The translations under genes were made by a program, and so were the position numbers. Below are positions 36,597 through 50,374 of a stretch of 64,000 nt of DNA, piece after piece. The stretch's first letter is position 1. Every line of letters begins with the position of its first letter. The notes below the pieces were generated by a model that was given only the letters and a program-made list of their open reading frames with translations, ran no database searches and was not told the origin of the DNA. Source of the stretch: Piper betle (lineage: Eukaryota > Streptophyta > Magnoliopsida > Piperales > Piperaceae); assembly GCA_033002965.1 (NCBI GenBank), contig JAURVB010003210.1, positions 62,001 to 126,000 on the forward strand, written 5' to 3'.

Positions 36597-39500
36597 ATGC
36601 AGACGGAGGCGAGGATGGGGGTGATGGTCGAGGGGGCTGGCGAGCAGCGGCCGCTCGGCGACGGCGGGGTCTGCAAATACCACCCACCCCGCCGGCCGAC
36701 GGCGGCGGCGTTCCAGCAGCAGTCGCAGATTGGGACCGTGGCCCAGCTGCTCGCCGGCGGGGTGGCGGGCGCCGTCGGGAAGACGTGCACCGCGCCGCTC
36801 GCCCGCCTCACAATTCTCTTCCAGGTTGGGCTCTTTCTTTCGTTTTTTATGGTTGGAACTGTTTTTCTTGGCTAGAGGTGAGCTCTGGATGGAAGCTTTG
36901 GTCTTCAATTCTTCTTTGCAAATTGTTCCATTGATTGGTTTGAGAGTTTGGGGATAATTTGGTTTTGAAATATGTAGGCATAAATGGGCATCATTGTTTT
37001 CTTAACCTGAGAGATGTCAATTCGATCGTAATTTGATAGTTTTGGTTGGATTCGTTTGTGCATGGTTTTGCGTAGTTCATATTTTAATTGAAAGCGGCGA
37101 TTTTCAGAGTAAGGGGAGAATTTTGTTGGAGAAACTGAGAGAATTTGATGCACGTGAGCTTGAGTCGGGATAGACATTAGCTGGAAAAGAGACGTGGGGA
37201 TGACTTTATTGCTCCTTCTTGAAGTTTCGTTTTGGAGCATGGTTTTTTTGTGGTCTTTGCTTTTGATTGAGAGTAGCAACTAGAAGAAGCCATATAATTA
37301 TATAATTCATGCAGAATAATGATATTACGTTCCTCGAAAAATTTGGACCCGTGCTGATCTTTCCTATCTTAACCCAACTAACGTAGAATTGCCACATATG
37401 GGAATCTTAAAATGATTTAGGCGAAATATGAACACTACTGTTTGCGCCTTTGGTGGCAAAAATCTCCTTTTAATCGATTCACTTGGAGAGACCTTGATTT
37501 GCCAAATAAAGTAAGTCTTGTGAAGGGGGAAGGCATTACCTGCAGTTTGGTGCCCCTTTATTTATTGGTTTTCGTTTTTTGACATTGTCTAAGGGGATGA
37601 GTTCATGTTTAGTCTAGGTATGGTTACTTTAAGTTCATAGTAATTCCTTCAAGCCTATAAACAATGACCACCCATTGGCCTACAACTACTATAAGTTGAT
37701 TTGATTATCCAATCATGTAAAGTAGCTTTCAGTTATCAACTTGTTCTTAGGTGTGAAAGTAAAAAGATAGAGTTTGGCTGTGGCAGGGTATGTTGGCTGG
37801 CTTCTTGACTTAAGCGAACAATTGTCACGAATTTAATTTCTTAAAGAAGGTGTTTTATCAGGTAGCCGAGGAATCTGGGATTTATGCTCTGGTTTGAAAA
37901 CCAAGAGAACTTTTTGTGGCATGCATAGAGCTGGAAAATTTATATTTATCGCTCATTAAGAAATTCAATATTTCATTCAAGTATGTGTTACTTCTCCAAA
38001 CATGTTCCTGAACAAATTATTTTATTTCAAGCCACGTGATTATTATTTGAGAACTTTTGAGCTGAACCAGGTCAACCTCACTGTAGCTTTTATCTTGGCT
38101 TATTCAGAACATGAGCCTTGGAAGAAGCTTGAGGTTGCCTTGATAAGTCTGATGGTGTGCCCTGACTGTTCCAGCTCAAGCTCATTTGCTTCCTAATTCT
38201 GAAGATTAAAGTTAAACTTGATGGTAAACTTTTATGTCATGACATCATAATTAACTTTTGATTTGTTAAATTTTATTTTTCCTTGTTGTTTGTCTACTGG
38301 GGCTTTTAATCTTGCGGTCAATATTTATGTGTATGTATTGTTCATTTTATATGAAATATTTTCTTCATTATGTTGTAGTTGCAAGGCATGCACACTGATG
38401 TTGCGACAATGCATCGAATAAGTCTATGGCGAGAGGCATCCCGTATTATACATGAAGAAGGATTACGAGCATTTTGGAAAGGAAATTTAGTCACTGTTGC
38501 TCATCGTCTACCTTATTCTGCAATAAGTTTCTATGCATATGAACAATATAAAAATGTCAGTGCAAAAGTTTCTCGTGTGCATTACTTTTTACTTATTGGT
38601 CTTTTTTATTAATTTTTCAACTTTTTGGAACTTATATATTAGGATTGTGATATTCTTGGACAGATAATGCATTCAATCCCGGGAATTGAGTTTGATAACA
38701 TAAATGCTGATATTTTTGTGCGGCTTTTTGGGGGTGGTTTAGCGGGTGTTACGGCAGCTTCAATGACATACCCACTGGATCTTGTGCGGACACGTCTTGC
38801 TGCACAGGTTCCTTTAATATCTTTATCTATTATTTTAGCCTTCTTCATAATGCCTTTCAATTATGTTTGTCAGGAGTTCATTATTTTCATCCTTCCAGCT
38901 TAGGTCTGTATTGAATGAAACTAGTTAATTTTATGTCTAGTTTACTGATTATCACTGGAAAGATATGTTTATTTCTCTTAATATGTCAATTTGTAGCTTT
39001 GAATGTTCAGAATTCTGCATGTAGGTGGCATTTAACTATTAGCTTGCATTTAGCATATAGTTTGCCATTAACATTCTGGATCTACCAAATCTGAGTTAAA
39101 TATACATAAATCTTTTGGTGTTTGATTTACTTGATCTCGGTGTTATACAAAATGTTAACAGCTTTAAGGGGTTTTGAGTTTTTGTACGTCATTTTAAGTG
39201 TGGTGAGAACTTGCAGACTAAGGTGATCTACTACAAAGGCATATCCAATGCACTCTCTACCATTTGCAGAGATGAAGGGGTGAAGGGGCTGTACAAAGGC
39301 ATGGGAGCTACATTATTGGTATGTGCCTAATTATTTTAGTCCATCTAAATCCATCCTACTATTTCCCTTCTCTCAGAATTTTGTTTGCTACAATCAGGGG
39401 GTTGGTCCTAGCTTAGCAATCAGCTTTACTGTGTATGAGACTCTGAGAACTTGGTGGCAATCAGAGAGGTAAATTCCTGTTCTAGTAAGATGTTCAAAAT

Positions 39501-40741
39501 TTTATTTTTAATAGGCTATTGTCTTTTTCACTTTCTGTAAATGTCTGATTTTTCTTCTTATGTAGGCCTGATGATCCAACTGCATTGATCAGTTTAGGTT
39601 GTGGCAGTCTATCGGGATTAGCATCATCTACTGGTAAAAAACTGCTTTGCTCATACTAGTGTGTTCTGGTTTGGTTTCTTTTGTTGCATATTCGTGGTTC
39701 TTTTCAGTCTTTTATATGTATCCAAGTTTCTTCATTGAGTAGCTGAGGGTACTAATCTACTTGATGCCAAGAACATTTAATTGAGAGGAATATATGTCAG
39801 TGATGGACATATGTTAAAATTTCCATAATTTGTGCAGCCAGTGTTTGTTTCCAATGATGTGCACATCCTGGATATTGACTGTAACTATTTCGACCATTTT
39901 TTAGACAGTTCCCTTTAACTGTATAACGCTCAACATGATTGCTTTACCTTCTTTGCCGTGAAACTATCACTTCTGTTCTGAGTCCAATTACAGTTCTAAT
40001 GAAGAAACTTTTATTAGAATATTCTCTTACAAAAGGTTAAAAAGTTATGACATACCTGCATTTTAGGGTTAGAATTGCTAATTCAATGTCATTTTTTCAT
40101 TTCCACTTTTTACATTTGTTGATTAGTATGTTGATTACCGATATCATCAAAGGGAAACGTTTTTATAGAAATTTCAAAATTTCTTCTTCTTTTTTGTCAC
40201 CGATCTGCTTTCAAAGAATTGAGTTTGGGGTCACAAATGCGGGAATAGACTTAGTCTATCCTTAGAATAATATTACAGCGAATGCTGTATATGTTTTCAA
40301 GAGAAATTTCAAAATTTATTGTGGTTCTTTATTATTTGGGCGTAGAGTTAGAATACATAGTATATATCCTTACAAAATATATTACAGCATTCTCTGTATT
40401 CGGAATGTTTATTTTTTCTCATTTTTTTGCGATTTGTAATTTCTGGTATTGGCTAACCTTGGAGTCCTTGCAATTTAATTGACTGCTTCCTAATGGCTTC
40501 AGCAACATTTCCTCTGGATCTTGTAAGACGACGGATGCAACTAGAAGGAGCTGGTGGCCGTGCCCGTGTGTACAAGACAGGCCTGCCTGGTACATTTAGA
40601 CATATAATCAAGACTGAAGGATTCCATGGTCTGTATAGAGGGATACTGCCCGAGTATTACAAAGTGGTCCCTGGTTTGGCAATTGTCTTCATGACTTACG
40701 AATCCATCAAGAATCTACTCTCTTCGGACATGCCATCCTGA
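36597..40741 (+). CDS. Mitochondrial carrier family (SLC25-type) protein
   Basis: Seven exons (36597-36824, 38379-38555, 38664-38807, 39217-39318, 39398-39468, 39566-39633, 40503-40741) join in frame at GT-AG sites to give a complete protein of about 342 residues. The fold is three repeats of two membrane helices in the inner mitochondrial membrane. The carrier signatures are TAPLARLTILFQ (repeat 1, degenerate), TYPLDLVRTRLAAQ (repeat 2) and TFPLDLVRRRMQLEG (repeat 3). Each is followed by its matrix helix, for example EEGLRAFWKGN, DEGVKGLYKG and TEGFHGLYRG. The N-terminal 45 residues are polar, followed by QIGTVAQLLAGGVAGAV. The sequence resembles the uncharacterised Arabidopsis pair At2g37890/At3g53940; the substrate is not known to me. 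There are no frameshifts. It is the best-preserved multi-exon gene here. Confidence 0.9.
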
Positions 40742-42431
40742 ACAAGCACAAGATTTCCTCTCCGTTTTTTAGCTACACATCATCTTCGCTACACATTGGT
40801 GTTTGCCAACAGCAGAGCCATAATTTTATTTTGGATTATAGAAGAAAGGAGATTTCAATGTGCTCAACTTTTTAGTTGACCATGGTGGTAAGTTTTGCAG
40901 TTGCTACCATGAAACCTTTGCCTTTGTATAGATAGCTTTGCTATTTAATGTCAAGTGTATTGAAAGTCGATACTGGCGTTAATTCCTAATGAGCATTTGT
41001 TTTTCCTACCGGCTAAGCTTATTTGAGATCTGTGATTGGACGTGGAGTTACCTCTTCTTGAACAGGAACAACAAGTAGAAAAGAATTGCAGCATGTAATA
41101 CATCCAATATCAGTAGTTGTTTGTTTAGCATTGTATTTTTTCATTTTATGTAACAACAATTGTTGACACACATGCTGTCTTGTTTTTTTTTTGGGTCTAT
41201 AAAGGAACACTTGCTACTGTTGCAATTTTTTAAAAAAGAATTGCTTGTTCTCTATTAATCCTCTACATCTCTGTTTTTGTTACTAGTTCAAGTAGCTGAT
41301 AATAATGAAGTTTAGGCGGTGGATTCCTCCTCGGGCATGACCTATTAGTTGGAGACATTCCTTCTGTGGGTGGTAGGCTCTCAATCCTGGTTCATGTGTG
41401 GGAGTGTGTGGATTAATTGTCTTGTAAAGAGGAAGAAAGAAGATTATCCTAAATAATTGGCCGGAGATAGATATTGCTTTCTAATATGTTTTAAGACCAA
41501 TCTGTACTAATTAATCATATCTTATTGTATGTCAAGATTATCCATGATATCTAGTTTTTTTAGAGTAAAAGAAAACATTCAAAAGCCTCCCCACAATAGG
41601 GTAAAAAAAACCATTTTTTAAAAAGAGGAAAAAAAACATTCAAAAGCCCTATCAAAACACAAAGAAAGACTCATTATTTAAAATTTCTAAGGCTTGGGGT
41701 GTACACAAAAATTTCCTTATGTTAGCAGAATTTGACATAAACTTGGATAATAAAGTTGGTTGGACGATAAATATAATTTTGTTTAATTTAAAACTTAGAA
41801 ATTATGTGATTTGAATTGATTGCTAATTTTTTTATTTAACATCAACATGTTACAAAAGAATATGTTCAAACCTTAGCTTGAAATATGGTATAAATGACTA
41901 TACCGGATCCTTAAGTGGTAAAAAGCATATTTTTTTAAATTGGGTTGAACTTGAATTATATTCTGAAATAATAAATTGAATATTTTATTAAAGGTTAAAA
42001 ATATATTTAGTCATTAATATTGTATTAAATATTAATTAAAATATCGGAATTTTCTAAAAAAAAGTCAAATTTTGTGAAATTTTCATATTAAAAAAATAAA
42101 TATAAATTAAAATGGTACAAAAATCTGATTCACCTGTGAGTTCAACAATGCCTGTTATTTCCAAATTTGGTCTGTTTTTTCCAAAATCCCAAAGAAGCCC
42201 CTCTATGTTCTCTAATTCCTTTTATACCCACATCCTCCTCCACCTAGGTTTACCCCCTCCCAACTCCGATCGCCGGCCGATCTCCGGCCGATCTCCGGCC
42301 GACGCCGTATCAGTCATCCGGCCTTCGTCTTCTTCTTCTCCTGGGCTTCCAAAGCTAGTCGCTTTGTAGGTTTTGGTGGTGTTTTGGGGTGGAGGGGAGG
42401 GGGCGGCGGCGAAGGAGAGGGTGGGAGGGAG
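40742..42431. other. Intergenic DNA between carrier and phosphatase copy
   Basis: This contains the 3' untranslated region of the carrier (to about 41230), AT-rich DNA, and a GC-richer leader (42230-42431) before the phosphatase. No gene was recognised. Confidence 0.35.
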
Positions 42432-44303
42432 ATGGTGAGGTTGATAGCCATGCAAGGGCTGGGGATCGACCTCGAGGTGTTGGACGGCGGCATTAACCGG
42501 CTTGTCGAGGTCCATTCGCCCCCCGGCAAACAGGTGCAGCTCTCCGAGGAGGAGATTCGTACTGCGTTGTGTCCCTGGAGATCTTTCTCCAGCAGCCCAA
42601 CCTGCTCGAGCTCCAAGATCCCACCAAGATATGCGGTACTTATTCATTTTTTTTGCTCTTTTTGATTGTTTAGTGGATAATAATGTGTGGTCTGAGTTAA
42701 TGTTATGGAATGGCAGAAAGTATACAGATTCTATCTTTGAAAAGAGATGATTTTTGTGTTATTCGATATATTGGAGTTACAAGTTTTGTTCAAGTTGGGG
42801 ATTAGTTGATGTGTGGGGATGTAGTTGGGTAATTGTTGCAGAATTCGCTGATTAGTAGTAGCATGTGGTGAATATGAGACTTCGTTTAACAAAGTTAATT
42901 TCAGGACATGGTACTTGTCATCTTAAGTGAAGATTCGACGTACTGTCAGTATTTCCATGGCTCATTTTCCCGGGATTTATCGTGTTAGTGCAATTTGAGC
43001 CTGTCTTCATTTTTTTATTTGCCTATTGCTGGTTCCAAGCCTGAACAAAGGAGGAGGGTGGTGTGTTAGTTCATCTGGCCATAAAAAATTTGTTATTTGT
43101 AACCATATGGATCATAGTTTAGGATTCCCTTTCGGTATAGGTGGAAGAAAAAGAAGAGAAGAAGAAGAAGATTATATTATAAGCTGCATTATGAAGTATT
43201 GAAAAAATTAAAAGTAATTAAAATAGTGTTTCGTAGCCTTTTGATTTGTTCACCTGTGGTAATGTTATTTATAAGCACGTATGGGATTTTGAATTGGCAC
43301 GTTTAGGCAGTCTATAAGTTGGTTGTGGTGGTCTTTTTAGCCTTTTTCTCTTTAATGGTTTCATTCGGCTGTGAGATTTTCTCTCTTTTGTCTCCACGTA
43401 AAGACCCATAATTTGCATTAACTTGTTGCAGGTGGCATTCATGGTCAATACAGCGACTTTTGTGGCTCTTTGAATATTGTGGTTTGCCTCCTCAGGCTAA
43501 TTATCTGTTCTTGGGAGATTCTGTGGTTCGTGGCAGACGAAGCTTGGAAACCATCTGTCTTTTGCTAGCTTCTGAGATTAACTACCCTGAGAACTTTTTT
43601 TCACTGAGAGGAAATCATGAATGTGCTTCAATAAATCAGACATATGGATTTTATGACGAGTGTAAAAGGCGGTTCAATGTAAGGTTGTGGAAAGTCTTCA
43701 CTGATTGTTTTAATTGTCTTCCTGTAGCCACTGTTATTGATGACAAAATTTTATACATGCATGGGGGGCTTTTCCCTGATTTGACCAACTTGGATCAAGT
43801 GAAGAACATAACCCGTCCGACAGATGTGCCAGATACTGGCTTGCTCTGTGATTTGCTTTGGTTGGATCCTGCTAGAGATGTTCAGGGTTGGGGAATGAAT
43901 GACAGAGGAGTTTCATATACTTTTGGACCTGACAAGGTTTCAGAATTTTTGCAGAAGCATGATCTTGATCTTGTTTGTCGAGAACACCAGGTTGATCTCC
44001 AATTTAGTGTCCAAATTTGATGGATGCACCTTTCCGGAAAACTTTACTTAAGTGTTTATAGCTTGAATCACATATTTTTTCCAACCGTTAAATTAGTTGT
44101 GTTCATTTCCACAGGTTGTGGAGGATGGATACGAATTCTTTGCTGATAGACAGCTTGTTACAATATTCTCAGCTCCCAACTACTGTGGTAAATTTGACAA
44201 TGCTGGTGCTATGATGACTATGGATGAAAACTTGATGTGCTCTTTTCATATCCTTAAACCAGCAGAGAAAAAACCCAAGTATTTGATGTCAACAAAAATA
44301 TGA
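42432..44303 (+). pseudogene. PP1-type Ser/Thr phosphatase copy with lost catalytic residues
   Basis: Exons 42432-42635, 43432-43990 and 44115-44303 follow PP1 catalytic subunit order: [133 protein letters not shown], ending LMSTKI. Two frameshifts are needed, one near 42562 in exon 1 and one near 43455 in exon 2. More telling are substitutions in the metal centre: the usual GDIHGQ is GGIHGQ (a metal-ligand Asp lost) and GDYVDRG is GDSVVRG (the second Asp lost). CRAHQV is CREHQV. The introns show it is not a retrocopy. Either a pseudogene or, if the shifts are errors, a protein that should not be catalytic. Confidence 0.7.
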
Positions 44304-46165
44304 GCTGGGGTCTTTCATCTCACGTTGACACTACTCACTAGTAACTTTTTTTCGTGTTTATTCAATTTTCATTTAGATTTTGTGTTTTTCTCATTTGTTA
44401 TTGTAGAAATTGGTGCTCATGTTAAAGTTGACTAGTTATCAAATTAGATGGACAGTTCCGTTCTTTATACAATGAGAACTATAGAGTATAATAAATAGGC
44501 AGTTGTGAGACACGCAAATGGTGTTGAGATTTATGACATGGTTACTGGTGAACTTTGACTCTGAAATTATTTATTTATTTACTTATTTTTTATATTTTTG
44601 GAAGGAGTTGGGAATACAAAAAGCTGAACCGTGAATGTATGATTATTTAATTATGCACACATTGGGCATATTATTCCGGATTTTACTCAATGATGTACTG
44701 TGTAACTCTTTGGGTCAATAAATTATTTGGAGTACTGACCTGACTGCTTTATTATCTGACCTGACTCAACTATTTGTAGTTGAGTTATTTAAAGTAGATT
44801 TACATTTTGTCATGCAATTCAAATCGTTTTCTCTTGTATACACCATTTTTTGTTTTCTTAAACAAAATCCATCATTATATTTGTGCCATTCTTAGTTGCT
44901 GAAAGTAGTAACTTACAAGGGAGTCGGCACTGAAGGATGTACTGTATATATTTTGCAGTGATTACAAAAAGAATGGTGTAAAAGCAGGTTTCGGAGCTGA
45001 ATATCAAGAAACATGGTCGATGATTTCTGTTGCTGAGTTAAAATTGAAGTTTCCCAGAAATCTGGTTTTGGAAGCATGGGTTGATTTCCAATATAGGTTG
45101 GCTAACCTTGGCGGAATGCTGAATCTTTTCCCCGTCGTATTTTTTCTCTTTTTATTGACACGATTGTATCAGAAAATTGAAAAACAAAAAAGAAAAGGTT
45201 ACTTAGTTGCCAACTTGTACATAACGTTGCATTATCGACTGACGAACAAGGATAGGTAATCTTACATGCTGTCTTGTCATCACAATCCTGTGAGTAGCTA
45301 CAGTTCCTGTGTCTTCACATGCCCGGTAAAATATTTGGTTTCAAACAAAATGATCTAATGAAGTAGCGAAAGTAGGTGATTTGAAATGCCCATGTATTGA
45401 TACCCTTTTATTTACTGTTAACAACGAAAACATGCAGGTGATTGGCTTGAAGTATAGGAAATGCTGTTCTTTCGTCTTCATCGGAGATTTATAAGTACTA
45501 CACATCTTTGCTGATTCATATGCTTTCTAGCTAGTGAACTAGCTGCCAATGGCAACCTAACATGATCAGATTGACGTATTTCAACGATCAGATTGCCTGT
45601 GTTTTGTGTGGTTTTAGTGCAAGTAACAGTAGAGCCGATTGGAACCTGTCATAGTGTTATATGGTAATTACGCTGGAAGCACTAGATGCCAACTTTACAA
45701 TGTACTACTGAAACTGCAAAGAGGGAAACATTTTCTTTTCCGAATTAAGGTGAACACATCGCGAGTACCCCGTCCTCTTCTAGGAATCATGGATTGATGG
45801 TTTCTTGCATTCGTGGACACCATACACTGGCAATTCATTGGAGAGATGCAAAATATGCGTGCAGATGACCTTCCGGGTACCTTGCTCGACGAATTGCATT
45901 GATGGATGGATATGCTGTTCTCGGGTTTTTTTGAGCATAACAAGCATGTAATCAAATCTTCAACTAAGAAATTTCGAATTCTTTCAGAGATGATCAGAAA
46001 TCAACAAACTCATTTCCTATTCTAACAATTTTTCAAGCTCAAGATGTGATCGAAATTATTAATAAATATGACCATGGGAAGATCGCGAACTTGATCACCA
46101 GACAGCATTTTCCAAACCATACGGGGAGGATTATTACCTTGCCAAGAAATTGATGCTAAAAGATT
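44304..46165. other. Convergent 3' flanks of the phosphatase copy and the RETICULATA gene
   Basis: No further exon could be supported. A frame at about 45020-45259 follows an AG acceptor-like site but shows no phosphatase or other family motif. The part near 45700-46165 is probably 3' untranslated sequence of the minus-strand gene. Confidence 0.35.
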
Positions 46166-49100
46166 CTACTGAACTCCGCTCCATCTAGCCCAATCTACAA
46201 ATTGCATGCCACCATAGATGTTGTTTGCGAAACGCACCCCAACTGTGAAAGCCAGGGCGACAGGGGGACTTGCTTTGCTAGTGGTGATGCTTCAACAACA
46301 CGCTCTAGACCGTTGACAACTTGGTACCGAGTGTTGGAAGAAACACCAAGAAAAACACCTGAGGAGCAAACAGATACACATCCGCAATCAGAAGACACAA
46401 ATTTAAACAGTTTTGTAGTATCAAACAAAGGGCCACATGAAACAACAAATCTTTTGAACTGTTAAAATATATTAGAGGAGAAATGAACAGGCAAATTCAA
46501 TGTTTCTCTACTGAATGCAGCTACGATAGGTTAAAAGGACTAGGAAAAGAATGTGCATTCATGTAAGACATAAGTAAATAAAATGAATAATGATTTGTCC
46601 ATACCCCAAAGAGCTGCACTCTTTAGAAGAGGAGGAACAGGTATGTCGTCCTCAGATTTCTTGATACTCCTGAACAATTGACACTCCCGGTAAGTGTGAC
46701 AGAAAAATTAACAAATATAATTTCCCAAAAATAATTACATAAGCAATCCAATACCATGCTAACTGGAGTTGAATAACAAAAAGAAAGACCTAGCTCAACT
46801 TGGGTACACTAACAATATAGAAGAATTATGGGCGTTAATATAATTAGCACTTACAAGAAACTTTTTGATGGCATTTAGATTTCGAAGAAACAAAAGGAAA
46901 TCAATTGCTATGAAAAAAGTTTTGACAAAAACCAACAAATGAGCAAATTACTAATAAGCACATCGTGCCACCCCGCCTAATCATAATCATTCACAAGATA
47001 GCAAAGAATCTTAGACTTTTCATATCTAGGTCAGTAATTTGCACTTCACAACTTGAGTTCCGCAGCTACAATGATGGACTGACAAAAGTGACATTAAATG
47101 TTTAGACAAGCAAGATGAGAGATGGATTTCGCATCTAAAATTATGATGTACTACCTCTTAATATAGCATGTAATCAAAGTATTCCTAAAATGGAGACTTG
47201 CATTTTTGTAAGCATGCAGCGTGTTCTATGAATAAACACTGAATAGCGTTCAGAAAGAGCAATTATGCATGGATACGTTGCCATCAAGATATAAATGAAG
47301 TTTAACAAATCCCACAAGGGACAAATGCTTAGATGAATTCGTCATTACCGTTTAGCAGTCATTATCAAGTTTGCAATTCCTTGGCCAATTATACCACAAA
47401 GAACCCCACCGAAGCATACATAATACCCTGCACACATAAATGAAAATAATGCTTTAACATAGAAAACCCGGTGGAAAAATGGAACATTCATCGTATAAGT
47501 GGTAATCTTAAATGAAATGAAGCATGTCTATGCCAGCTTATTTTTAACATGTATTTTATTAGGTTTTAGCTACAATTGTTAAAATTCATTTCAAATCACA
47601 ACATGCTCCTCATCCTATCTAAGCTGGAATAACTTGAATTACCAAATGAAATTGATCGCAAAAAATCATGCAGAAACAGCAACACCCATGAAAGGTGGAA
47701 GTCAATATAAGTTCTGACATCAACCTCATTCTATATATCTTTCTAAAATTACGTCATTAGTATCATGAGATGATTATGACAGTAATTTTGATTTAGTTAA
47801 ACATGAATATTTTCAACATCATTTCATGATTCACACCTTGTAGAAATATGTTCCAATTCTCTGTTGAATAGAAAATCGACATCCCGGCCTTTCAGCTTCA
47901 AAAACACTGCATAAGATATAGCGACTTAGAGAATTCTGCATTATCACAAGAAGCCACAAAGCATTCATTTATCGTATGCCCACTCACAGACAAATAGTGT
48001 ATTAATAAGACGAAGCATAGTTGTAAGAGTAAGCACCTAGAACAGTAGATTTATGCTTCACCATGTCAGGCACAGCAAATACATAAACAGATAGAAAAAG
48101 TGATAGCATATCGCCCTTCTTAAGTAATAGGAAACATTTAGAACAGCATGCATTTGATCCCTTAAGTAATGGTTTTGGATTATCCATGGGGAAATGAGTC
48201 AACTTTATATTATTTAACTCCTGTCTGATAAACCAACAAACGTAGGGAAGCTACAATGTACACTCCCTAATAGAAGATGAAATGCTTTACCTGCTAGGAA
48301 GAGCACCATAAGCATGTTGAACACGCCCAAGGAACCCACTAGATACAGATGCCTGACCAAAACGTGCATAGGGTGCTAGCATACCAACAAGGGCAACATT
48401 GACAACTACTCCTACCAATAGATCGGCAACATATAACTCAAACTCTGACCAAAAGTCCTTTCCTCTCTTCTGAACTTCAGCAAATGTTGCACAACAAGAG
48501 TCAATAAATATCTGCAATGCCAATTTTAAATTTCATGAGTGTGTGAAAATGTTTAAGATCCTCTCAAAGGTCAATGATATTGAGCAAACCTCTGTCCCTA
48601 TTTTGAAAAGAAAGGACGGGTCAGCTAGCATTCGATTACGAAGCATGGAGCAGGCTCTGATTGCAGCCCCCAAAGGCCAAGCTGATGCCTGAAATAATAC
48701 TAAGAACGAATCAACATTCAACAAAAAAAATTATCATTTCAATATGGACTCGAGAAGGTAGCAACATACAACAAATAAACAAACAAGATAGAAAGCTTTA
48801 CCTGCAAATCCAGGTACCTAAGAAGAAGAACCTTACGAATTCCTACACTTTTAGCTGCTTCTAACATGTCAGATGGAAGACTAACACCCCGAGCCTGGGT
48901 TTCCTTCATCACCTCATCAAATTTCAACAGGGGTCCAAATTCTTTCTCCTCATAATCATCTTCTTCATTACCACTCCCACCATGACCACCTCCTCCACCT
49001 CCAGGTGGGAATCTACTATCACCATTATTGCCAATAAAAGTATCTCCACCACCATCCGAGCTATCAAGCTCCACTGGTGCCGATGCCACAGACCTTTCGG

Positions 49101-49386
49101 TAACAACAGACACATCGCCGTCTCCTTTCAACGCAAAATTCGAGTCAACCAATTCTTCTACTTGGTTCGGCTGCACCGAGCACCTGATCCCAACACTCCA
49201 TTTGTTTGCCTTCGGCAAGTGAACCACCACATTCTTACCACTAAAACACACACTTGATCTCCCAATACGGACACGAAGGATCGCATGTTTATTGCACTCC
49301 GCCGCAGAACCGACTGCCACAGCAGCACAATGCTTGGAAACATGGCCAGGATTACAGAGTTTGAAGCTCGGGCAGCAAAGACGCAT
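46166..49386 (-). CDS. RETICULATA-related plastid membrane protein (DUF3411)
   Basis: Seven exons on the minus strand: 49386-48801, 48688-48590, 48511-48291, 47906-47837, 47427-47349, 46669-46605, 46358-46166. RETICULATA-family proteins are plant plastid-envelope proteins affecting mesophyll development and leaf pattern. Exon 1 encodes a transit-like N-terminus, a Gly/His-rich stretch and FDEVMKETQARGVSLPSDML. Later exons hold ACSMLRNRMLADPSFLFK, ELYVADLLVGVVVNVALVGM (membrane), GTYFYKGYYVCFGGVLCGII (membrane) and VSSNTRYQVVNGLERVVEAS. In the last exon a run of five C near 46260 should be six: as given the frame ends early at CNL, while one extra base restores FTVGVRFANNIYGGMQFVDW and a normal C-terminus. 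All other junctions are clean. Confidence 0.85.
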
Positions 49387-50250
49387 ACTTTGCCAAACTA
49401 TATATCAAACTAAGAATCGACAAATAAACAACAGAGCAGCAGCGAAGGTATTGATCAATGCAAATTCAACAACAAAACTTTTTCAGCTTCGATTCCTACC
49501 AAACACCACAGTGATGCAAAGCTTCTGTTCACCAACCTCTGCAACAAAGAACGCATCTTTTGTGCTTCAAAAAACTGAAAAAGCTGAAAGATAAACAACT
49601 ACCCTCGAATCCGAGCGCAAGCAATGAAAAAGCAAGCGCCCAAAAACGAAACCTTGGGATTGGAATCAAATTTGAATAAGAAGGATATGAATCAACTGAA
49701 CCCGAAACAAAGGAGCCTCCTTTGATTCACAGACTGCTCCTATTCGCCGGCTAAGTTGAAGAGAAGATGACCGTTCAACAATGGCCGAAAAAATGTAGAT
49801 GGGATGGCGGCGGCGGTGGCGGGCGACGGCGGCGTTTAAAGGGGAGGGCGGCGGCGCAAAATCTTTGAAGCTTTTAATATATAACAAAGCATGGTAATAA
49901 GAGTGATTACTAATAACCACAATGATGATAATGATAATTAACTTTAAAAAAATACATGACAACCCTGAAAAAAAGTTAAGATAATATATAAAGTAAACTA
50001 AAGTAATTATAAAAAACATCTAAAAAAGAGTGAATCATGTTAAATGTATTTTTTCTTTTTTGTATTTGGGAATACATAAAATAAAGTTGAATGATAAAAA
50101 AGTAACATAGCATGATAATATATATTAGTTCAAAAATATAAATAACATAACACAATACTAATATGTAAGGCACAACACATGAAAATTTGTACATAAATTA
50201 GTAATTTAAAAAATAAATAATCTATATGTTGATTCAAAAATATTAACAAC

Positions 50251-50286
<36 letters not shown>

Positions 50287-50374
50287 TGTAAAGCACAACA
50301 TACATGAAAATTTCATGCATGATATTATACACAGCTTAGTAATTAGAAAAAAACTTAAATAAACTATTTTTAAC
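49387..50374. other. Upstream region of the RETICULATA gene and intergenic DNA
   Basis: The part to about 49855 is likely promoter and leader, with a short GC-rich patch (GGCGGCGG) at 49805-49855. Beyond it is AT-rich DNA with an (ATA)n microsatellite at 50251-50286. No gene was seen. Confidence 0.4.
50251..50286. repeat. (ATA)n microsatellite
   Basis: About twelve trinucleotide units in AT-rich intergenic DNA. Confidence 0.85.

Noticed and set aside
45020..45259. Possible fourth exon of the PP1-like gene after an AG site at about 44959
   Set aside because: PP1 already ends normally at LMSTKI, and the frame shows no similarity to any phosphatase tail.
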